Source: an uncultured Bacteroides sp. (GTDB lineage Bacteria > Bacteroidota > Bacteroidia > Bacteroidales > Bacteroidaceae). Taken from it: a stretch of 37,110 nt of DNA. Every line of letters begins with the position of its first letter. Position 1 is the stretch's first letter. The stretch is taken from contig USCT01000017.1 in the NCBI GenBank assembly GCA_900553185.1, positions 1 to 37,110 of the forward strand. Reading direction: 5' to 3'. The position numbers were made by a program, and so were the translations under genes. This document shows positions 32,972 through 37,110 of the stretch, one piece after another. The notes below the pieces were generated by a model. The model saw only the letters and a program-made list of their open reading frames with translations, made no database searches and was not told the DNA's origin.

Positions 32972-33991
32972 ATGAGAAATTTAGTTATTATGCCATCTAT
33001 GGCAAACAATCGTGAAAGAATGAATTTGGGTGAATATGCAGAAGAAGCTACCATTATCATGGACGAGCCAGTAAAGCCAGCCAATCATTTTATCGAAGCC
33101 AACACACAGGAAGTAACATTGAATCATTTGAAGAATGATTGCATTACTCCAGTGTTCTCTAAAGACAATGAGCTTACAATCAATCATGCTCAGTTTGTAG
33201 AAACAATACAGGATGCAGCACAATCTTTCTTCAGTGGTGAAAAGGTGGAACAAGCCACTATCAGAGCAAGCCACATTATTAAAGGAAGAATCCCAGAAGC
33301 AATCCACAAACCAGCCAATCAACTTTTGGAATCTGATAAGACCATCTACTATGAAAGGGCAGCTTTCAGCATTGATGTTCCAACCATTTATGAAACAGTA
33401 GGTGGAAATAAGTTGAATCTTTCTATCGTAGGTGTGAGAGCTTACAACCAAATGAATTTATACAGCAAAAAAGTGCCAGAGTTGTTCCGTCTTGCAGTTG
33501 GATTTAAAAACCAAGTCTGCTGTAACATGTGCATCTTTACAGATGGTTACAAGGATGATTTGAGAGTAAGCAATACTACAGAGCTATATCGTGCAGCATT
33601 GGAACTTTTCAGTAACTACAATCCTGCCAGACATATTTATCTGATGCAGCAGTTAGGTAACACTTCAATGAGTGAACACCAGTTCTGCCAGATAATAGGT
33701 AGAATGAGACTATATCAATGCTTGCCAACAGGCTACCAGAAAGCATTACCCAGAATGTTGCTTACTGATACACAGATAAACAGTGTAGCTAAAGCATACA
33801 TTGACGATGAAAACTTTGGAAGCTTTGGAAGTGAGCTTAATATGTGGAAATTCTACAACTTATTGACTGGAGCTAACAAGTCAAGCTATATTGATTCATT
33901 CTTAGACCGTTCTCTTAATGCTACAGAAATGGCTTTAGGAATCAATTCAGCTTTACATGGTGATGAGAGATATAAATGGTTCATTGATTAA
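32972..33991 (+). CDS. DUF3871-family protein
   Basis: A 339-aa protein that I recall as a DUF3871 member, a Bacteroidetes family found on mobile elements. The stretches FIEANTQEVTLNHLKNDCITPVFSKDNE, HIIKGRIPEAIHKPANQLLE, CCNMCIFTDGYKDDL, LTDTQINSVAKAYIDD and NMWKFYNLLTGANKSSYIDSFLDRS are the conserved blocks as I remember them. It has no catalytic motif I can name and no signal peptide. It resembles DUF932-type phage/plasmid proteins in general layout. Function unknown; its place beside a helicase-like gene suggests replication or partition. A terminator follows. Confidence 0.78.
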   Translation: MRNLVIMPSMANNRERMNLGEYAEEATIIMDEPVKPANHFIEANTQEVTLNHLKNDCITPVFSKDNELTINHAQFVETIQDAAQSFFSGEKVEQATIRASHIIKGRIPEAIHKPANQLLESDKTIYYERAAFSIDVPTIYETVGGNKLNLSIVGVRAYNQMNLYSKKVPELFRLAVGFKNQVCCNMCIFTDGYKDDLRVSNTTELYRAALELFSNYNPARHIYLMQQLGNTSMSEHQFCQIIGRMRLYQCLPTGYQKALPRMLLTDTQINSVAKAYIDDENFGSFGSELNMWKFYNLLTGANKSSYIDSFLDRSLNATEMALGINSALHGDERYKWFID

Positions 33992-34015
33992 ATGAGCTTT
34001 ATTGATTGAGAGAGA

Positions 34016-34048
34016 AAAGGGCAGCTATTAAGTTAGTTGTCCTTTTTT
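34016..34048 (+). terminator. terminator of the DUF3871 gene
   Basis: AAAGGGCAGCTA (34016-34027) pairs with TAGTTGTCCTTT (34034-34045) over 12 bp with two G-U pairs and a 6-nt loop, followed by T. Confidence 0.85.
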
Positions 34049-34078
34049 CATTTCTACCAACATCTAAAATTTATAATC

Positions 34079-34351
34079 ATGGATAAACAGATAGATAAAC
34101 TTATAGACCATATCAGAGATTTAGAAAACCGTTTAGGTGAAGTGGATAACAACCTTAGATATATAAAGGTAGTACAGGCATTGAAACATTCTTTAGATAA
34201 ATTGGATGATATGCTTAGAAATAACATCAAATTGCAGCGTGAATACCAAGCAACCTATCATAAATATTTCTATACAGGCTGCGGATTCTCTTTTTATGAT
34301 AGAATCTGTAACTCTATACTGGATTATAAATATGGTAACAGACCATTCTAG
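34079..34351 (+). CDS. 90-aa helical protein of unknown function
   Basis: ATG 34079 is chosen; a longer in-frame start would overlap the terminator. The first 60 residues (KQIDKLIDHIRDLENRLGEVDNNL...HSLDKLDDMLRNNIKLQREY) have heptad-like Leu/Ile spacing and would form a coiled coil. The tail has Cys and aromatic residues (YTGCGFSFYDRICNSILDYKYG). No family is recognised. It is flanked by its own hairpin terminator. Confidence 0.6.
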   Translation: MDKQIDKLIDHIRDLENRLGEVDNNLRYIKVVQALKHSLDKLDDMLRNNIKLQREYQATYHKYFYTGCGFSFYDRICNSILDYKYGNRPF

Positions 34352-34360
34352 GAAAGGCAT

Positions 34361-34392
34361 ATAAGAGGTGGGGGAATATTGCCACCTCTTAT
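34361..34392 (+). terminator. 11-bp hairpin after the 90-aa gene
   Basis: ATAAGAGGTGG (34361-34371) pairs perfectly with CCACCTCTTAT (34382-34392), 9 bp after the stop. The following TAATATTC is AT-rich but not a T-tract. Confidence 0.6.
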
Positions 34393-34474
34393 TAATATTC
34401 ACTTTGTGGATTAGTGAATGTTTAGCTATAAATCAATTAGTTAGTAAATATAGCTTAAAATTAATATTCACTTT
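34391..34474. repeat. 15-bp direct repeats and a 23-bp Xer-like inverted repeat
   Basis: ATTAATATTCACTTT occurs at 34391-34405 and 34460-34474 (69 bp apart). The first copy overlaps ATTCACT - 9 nt - AGTGAAT (34397-34419), arms and spacing like a recombinase core site. Between the copies, AGCTATA/TATAGCT forms another inverted pair. The site ends 28 bp before the short recombinase gene. Confidence 0.6.
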
Positions 34475-34502
34475 TATTCATTAACTTACAAAACAGAACA
34501 TT

Positions 34503-35090
34503 ATGTCACTTAAATATTCAAGCACAACAGCAGACTATCTTGTCTGGTCAGATGCAATGAACCTTACAAGAAAACTGGCTAAAGATGATAATTATAAAAT
34601 CTCACTTCTTATAGCTATTGGCTGTTTTACAGGATTGAGAATTTCAGATATTCTATCTTTAAGATGGAAGCAGATATTAGATACAGACGAATTTACTGTA
34701 ATTGAGAAAAAGACAGGAAAGCAAAGAACTATCAGACTGAATCCCCAGCTACAGGAACATATCAGAGAATGTTACGAACATATAAAGCCAGTTGGAATCA
34801 ATGCACCCATCTTAGTAAGTCAGAAAGGTACAGTCTTTTCAGTCCAGAGAATTAATATCATTCTTAAAGAGGTGAAAAAGAAGTACAGGCTAAAGATTAA
34901 GAACTTTTCCTGCCATTCACTTAGAAAGACTTTTGGCAGACAGGTCTATAATATGAACAGTGAGAATTCAGAGCTTGCTTTAGTAAAACTGATGGAACTT
35001 TTCAATCATAGTTCTGTTGCCATTACTAAAAGATACTTAGGATTAAGACAAGAAGAAATATTGCAGACTTATGAATCTTTGAGTTTCTAA
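34503..35090 (+). CDS. short catalytic-only tyrosine recombinase
   Basis: A 195-aa protein made of little more than the catalytic domain of a tyrosine recombinase. The full active site is present: Arg in TGLRISDIL, Lys in KKTGKQRTI, HSLRKTF (HxxR), NHSS (His) and Tyr in KRYLGL. The arm and core-binding domains of the first integrase are missing. Unlike that integrase it keeps the classic first Arg. Likely role: dimer resolution, inversion or a regulatory recombination at the neighbouring repeats, rather than integration at the tRNA. Confidence 0.9.
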   Translation: MSLKYSSTTADYLVWSDAMNLTRKLAKDDNYKISLLIAIGCFTGLRISDILSLRWKQILDTDEFTVIEKKTGKQRTIRLNPQLQEHIRECYEHIKPVGINAPILVSQKGTVFSVQRINIILKEVKKKYRLKIKNFSCHSLRKTFGRQVYNMNSENSELALVKLMELFNHSSVAITKRYLGLRQEEILQTYESLSF

Positions 35091-35096
35091 ACTACA

Positions 35097-35155
35097 GGTA
35101 GGACAAATCAAGAATAAGGTTAGCTTTATATACCTCAATCCGAGTTTGTCCTACC
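35097..35155 (+). terminator. 11-bp hairpin after the short recombinase
   Basis: GGTAGGACAAA (35097-35107) pairs perfectly with TTTGTCCTACC (35145-35155) around a 37-nt loop, 7 bp after the stop. AAAATTTT follows rather than a T-tract. Confidence 0.55.
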
Positions 35156-35328
35156 AAAATTTTAAGCTCCAGATATATCTAAAAACAAGTGTTTAGACTT
35201 TAGAATCAACTCAACTTTTATAATTCATACTGGAGATAACTATTTGTAAATAGCCAAGAATATAGCCGTATATAAATCGTCATATAAATTTTGAGTATAT
35301 AAGTTTATATTTATTTTAGAATATCAAA

Positions 35329-35404
35329 ACCTTTCGTTACATTTGCATCAATTCCAGTGAATTATAGAGTTAATAAACTGGAAGGACATAATTAAACGAA
35401 AGGT
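35329..35404. repeat. nested inverted repeats around a -7 box
   Basis: ACCTTTCGTT (35329-35338) mirrors AACGAAAGGT (35395-35404), and inside TTCCAGT mirrors ACTGGAA. TACATTTG (35338-35345), an exact -7 match, begins at the end of the left arm. It would start a transcript near 35350 through the structured leader. No clean -33 TTG. Confidence 0.6.
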
Positions 35405-35615
35405 GTTATTGAAATTATCTTCTACATTCAAACTTCGCAACTTTGATATTGGAATGAAGATGATAGCAATAGCACCCACACTTGATATATACCTACCTTA
35501 TGTTTGTAAGGTTTCTATATACCGTTTGGTGTGGGGCTATTGTTTTATCCATTCCAAAGGTAGTGCGAAGACCTGAATGTAGGGTAAAACAAATAGTGTT
35601 CCCACACCTTTTTTT
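35350..35615 (+). ncRNA. structured leader with two mutually exclusive folds (putative attenuator)
   Basis: Fold A is a 161-nt rod built from seven stems: 35422-35430/35574-35582, 35433-35439/35564-35570, 35449-35456/35550-35557, 35467-35473/35536-35542, 35475-35481/35529-35535, 35486-35491/35516-35521 and 35495-35500/35507-35512. Fold B uses the same right-hand segment. GGTGTGGG (35528-35535) pairs with CCCACACC (35601-35608), and CTATTGTTTTA (35537-35547) pairs with 35585-35596 with one bulged A, directly followed by seven T. A and B cannot coexist, and B is an intrinsic terminator 48 bp before the next gene. This is the logic of a transcription attenuator. The pairings are read directly from the sequence; the regulatory role is inferred. 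Confidence 0.6.
35454..35576 (+). CDS. possible 40-aa leader peptide inside the structured leader
   Basis: ATG 35454 to TGA 35574-35576 encodes MKMIAIAPTLDIYLPY... (40 aa). It begins in the third left-arm stem of the rod and stops in the right arm of the outermost stem, so a translating ribosome would cover the segments that decide between the two folds. Bacteroides mobile elements use translated leaders for attenuation (tetQ operon of CTnDOT). It may equally be a chance frame. Confidence 0.3.
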   Translation: MKMIAIAPTLDIYLPYVCKVSIYRLVWGYCFIHSKGSAKT

Positions 35616-35662
35616 ATTTATTGCTTATTCAAGGGAACAAATAGGCGATAAAATATTAATAT

Positions 35663-36073
35663 ATGACTTGGGATGAATTAACAGAAAGAGAAAAGGTTGC
35701 CATACTTAAATCTCTAATATTTGTTAGCAACGCAAATGGAAGAGTTAGATATTCTTCACATCAGTATATACAAAATATTGCAATAAAAATGGATGACAGC
35801 ACTTCATTAACTAAATACAAGTTATTAATCAATAGTGCATTATCTATCCCTCAATCAGAAATGGTTGCGATTATTGCCAACATGAATGCCGATAAGAAAG
35901 ATACTATTGCATATCTCTGGTTGGAAGCTGCAGCTAAAGCTGTTGGTCTTTTTGGAATGTTCTGCATCAATGATTTTGAGGAAGAGAAAGAGGTTATTGT
36001 AGCTATGGCAGAAATGTGCAATGTAAATATAAATAATTACCTCTATACCAAGCATGAGATTTTTTCATTATAA
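35663..36073 (+). CDS. TerB-like helical protein
   Basis: A 136-aa all-helical protein. EKVAILKSLIFVSNANGRVRYSSHQYIQNIAIKM (about 10-43) follows the TerB pattern (hydrophobic helix, 'ADG-V', then a helix with IA), with Asn for the usual Asp. A second similar segment (LWLEAAAKAVGLFG...EEEKEVIVAMAEMCNVNI) ends it. TerB domains occur in tellurite-resistance and stress or phage-response clusters, but the link to a function here is weak. First of three co-directional genes behind the structured leader. Confidence 0.6.
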   Translation: MTWDELTEREKVAILKSLIFVSNANGRVRYSSHQYIQNIAIKMDDSTSLTKYKLLINSALSIPQSEMVAIIANMNADKKDTIAYLWLEAAAKAVGLFGMFCINDFEEEKEVIVAMAEMCNVNINNYLYTKHEIFSL

Positions 36074-36101
36074 TAAAACAGTTATTTACTAGATATACGG
36101 C

Positions 36102-36401
36102 ATGGGATTCTTTTCAAATTACAATGCTATTGGACGCATTAATGCTTTAATTAAACAACTTGAGCCAAAACTTGATTATATAGCAGGGGAATTACAATAT
36201 CCATATTCAATAAATAAAGAACGACTTAGAGTAGAATGTGGAACGGTCAGTGTACTTATGAGTGAAATTGCTGATATAATACAGAGTTCAGGGCGAAGCG
36301 TATTTCTTGCGCCTTATTATTTTAAAGGTAAGAAAATGACCATAATGGATTTGCACGGAATTGCTGCTTCTTTAGTTCAGCAAGCAGAAGAATTACTATA
36401 A
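36102..36401 (+). CDS. 99-aa protein of unknown function
   Basis: Not recognised. It is mostly helical with no signal or membrane segment. The start MGFFSNYNAIGRINALIKQLEPKLDYI is amphipathic, and the end LHGIAASLVQQAEELL is a helix. It lies 28 bp behind the TerB-like gene. Its stop shares a base with the next start (TAATG), which suggests translational coupling. Confidence 0.65.
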   Translation: MGFFSNYNAIGRINALIKQLEPKLDYIAGELQYPYSINKERLRVECGTVSVLMSEIADIIQSSGRSVFLAPYYFKGKKMTIMDLHGIAASLVQQAEELL

Positions 36402-36745
36402 TGATACAACCATTAATACATACTAATATGAATGAAATTCAACAGAAAAAAATTATGTCTTCCATTTTTGGAATAATGATGGTAAGTGGACATCTTAATG
36501 ACCAATTTAAGATGGCAAAGGAACTGAAAGCTATTCATTACTTACTTAAAACACAAGAGAATCTTTCAGAGCAAGAAAGCGATAACTGTTTATATTACTT
36601 TTTTAAAGAATATGCCCAAGGATGCAAACAGCCAATTTCTGATTCATATATAAGAAATAATATGATTCCCATCATAAAAAATTTTGATAGCATGGATTTG
36701 ACAGCTGGAGCATCTTTATTATTAGCAGCAAAGACAAATCTATAA
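36401..36745 (+). CDS. 114-aa helical protein, possibly TerB-like
   Basis: ATG 36401 overlaps the upstream stop by one base; ATG 36428 is an alternative (105 aa). KIMSSIFGIMMVSGHLNDQFKMAKELKAIHYLL has the helix spacing of TerB-like domains but no acidic motif. A second helical half ends MDLTAGASLLLAAKTNL. With the two genes before it, it forms a compact cluster with no recognised partner proteins. Confidence 0.6.
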   Translation: MIQPLIHTNMNEIQQKKIMSSIFGIMMVSGHLNDQFKMAKELKAIHYLLKTQENLSEQESDNCLYYFFKEYAQGCKQPISDSYIRNNMIPIIKNFDSMDLTAGASLLLAAKTNL

Positions 36746-36769
36746 AAACACAATAATACTCCTACCCTA

Positions 36770-36949
36770 ATGAAAGCACATAATTGGGAACTTTTTATTT
36801 ATCATAGGAATAGCAATTTTTCAAAACACTAAAAGTTACAAACAAAATTTGCTTCTATCTTAAAAGAGAAACTATCGGAACTAAAAGCTTTATCTGGACA
36901 AGCCATAAAACTAATGGAAGTCCAGATAAAGTTGTTTTAAGCCATTGTA
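36770..36949 (+). pseudogene. short frame broken by an in-frame TAA
   Basis: ATG 36770 opens a 20-codon frame ending at TAA 36830-36832. The same frame then continues without interruption to 36949 with protein-like composition (KFASILKEKLSELKALSGQAI...). It may be a decayed small gene. The last third overlaps a terminator hairpin, so chance is also possible. Confidence 0.25.
36888..36939 (+). terminator. 12-bp terminator hairpin after the small-gene cluster
   Basis: CTTTATCTGGAC (36888-36899) pairs perfectly with GTCCAGATAAAG (36920-36931), followed by TTGTTTTA. It probably ends the transcript of the three small genes. Confidence 0.75.
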
Positions 36950-36950
36950 A

Positions 36951-37109
36951 ATGAAACTACTAAAATACTGTACAGACTGGAAAGCTATCTATATTATATG
37001 GATATTGAGTTTTATCCTTATAAGTAAACCATTACCCTACTATGATGAATATCTACTAAAGTTACTATGTTTGCCAACATTGACAGCGGTTAATCCGCCC
37101 AAAGAATAA
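36951..37109 (+). CDS. 52-aa single-pass membrane peptide
   Basis: ATG 36951 to TAA 37107-37109. Residues 12-29 (KAIYIIWILSFILISKPL) would span the membrane, followed by a short polar and Leu-rich tail ending NPPKE. Not recognised. It starts 20 bp after a terminator hairpin. Small size keeps confidence modest. Confidence 0.45.
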   Translation: MKLLKYCTDWKAIYIIWILSFILISKPLPYYDEYLLKLLCLPTLTAVNPPKE

Positions 37110-37110
37110 T

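Larger units (their letters stand above)
35091..35662. other. 572-bp intergenic region with a structured leader
   Basis: It holds the recombinase hairpin, AT-rich sequence to about 35328, then a nearly continuously structured stretch (35329-35615) upstream of the three-gene cluster, described separately. A 64-codon frame at 35482-35676 crosses the structure and looks spurious. Confidence 0.65.
27545..37110. mobile_element. integrated mobile element at tRNA-Leu (right end not in window)
   Basis: Directly behind tRNA-Leu the sequence turns strongly AT-rich with A/T-ending codons, and the first gene is a tyrosine integrase. The genes that follow (helicase-like, DUF3871, second recombinase, small unknowns) are typical accessory genes. 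No copy of the tRNA 3' end was found to 37110, so the element continues past the window. No conjugation or capsid gene is visible, so its class (ICE, mobilizable island, satellite or prophage) is open. Confidence 0.85.

Noticed and set aside
35350..35615. Retron, integron attC or transposon-end explanation for the long hairpin
   Set aside because: No reverse transcriptase or integron integrase in the window, no attC R-box motifs, no terminal target duplication; the U-tailed alternative fold argues for an attenuator.
35482..35676. 64-codon frame across the structured leader
   Set aside because: It conflicts with the RNA pairing and runs into the TerB-like gene in another frame; no support.
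27500..37110. Right attachment site of the element
   Set aside because: No second copy of the tRNA-Leu 3' end was found by eye up to the window edge.
1..37110. CRISPR arrays, rRNA genes, insertion sequences
   Set aside because: No regularly spaced repeats with spacers, no rRNA segments and no transposase frames were seen.

Overview
The window reads as a Bacteroidales chromosome, most likely Bacteroides or Phocaeicola. The evidence is the gene set (isoprenyl transferase, BamA, two Skp/OmpH proteins and MurI in a row; PepSY-like and DUF6242-type lipoproteins), the lipoprotein signals, the lack of Shine-Dalgarno dependence, and many copies of the Bacteroides promoter (TTG, 19-21 nt, TAnnTTTG).

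Positions 1-27500 are core chromosome of moderate GC. In order: metG (minus, cut by the window edge), a PepSY-like lipoprotein, an NlpC/P60 peptidase, a 710 bp gene-free gap, a calcineurin-like phosphoesterase, the YifB/ComM AAA ATPase, a thioredoxin-fold lipoprotein without its cysteines, and an abundant-looking OmpA/TPR lipoprotein. XerD then diverges from aroQ-pyk-methyltransferase-rbfA, which is followed by a LolC/E-like permease. A minus-strand block carries a DUF6242-type lipoprotein, uppS, bamA, skp, skp and murI, covering envelope lipid carrier, outer-membrane assembly and cell-wall precursor supply. ribD diverges from prmC-recX-comF, followed by pyrE, an SRPBCC protein and argH. The core ends with tRNA-Gly(GCC) and tRNA-Leu(TAA).

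Positions 27545-37110 are an AT-rich mobile element that starts just behind tRNA-Leu. It carries a CTn-type tyrosine integrase, an unrecognised 287-aa protein, a 315-aa protein with a possible remote ParB-like layout, an SF2-helicase-like protein whose Walker A motif lacks lysine, and a DUF3871 protein. These are followed by a 90-aa protein, a short catalytic-only tyrosine recombinase beside a repeat-rich site, a long structured leader, three small co-directional genes (the first TerB-like) and a small membrane peptide. No conjugation, phage-structural, toxin or resistance genes are visible, and the far end of the element lies outside the window.

The most unusual signals are all in this element. 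One is a leader at about 35329-35615 in which a single segment can pair either with an upstream partner (161-nt rod) or with a downstream partner that forms a U-tailed terminator; a 40-codon reading frame lies inside it. Others are the lysine-less helicase, a 23-bp Xer-like inverted repeat plus 15-bp direct repeats beside the short recombinase, and three exact 12-bp-spaced repeats in front of the integrase.
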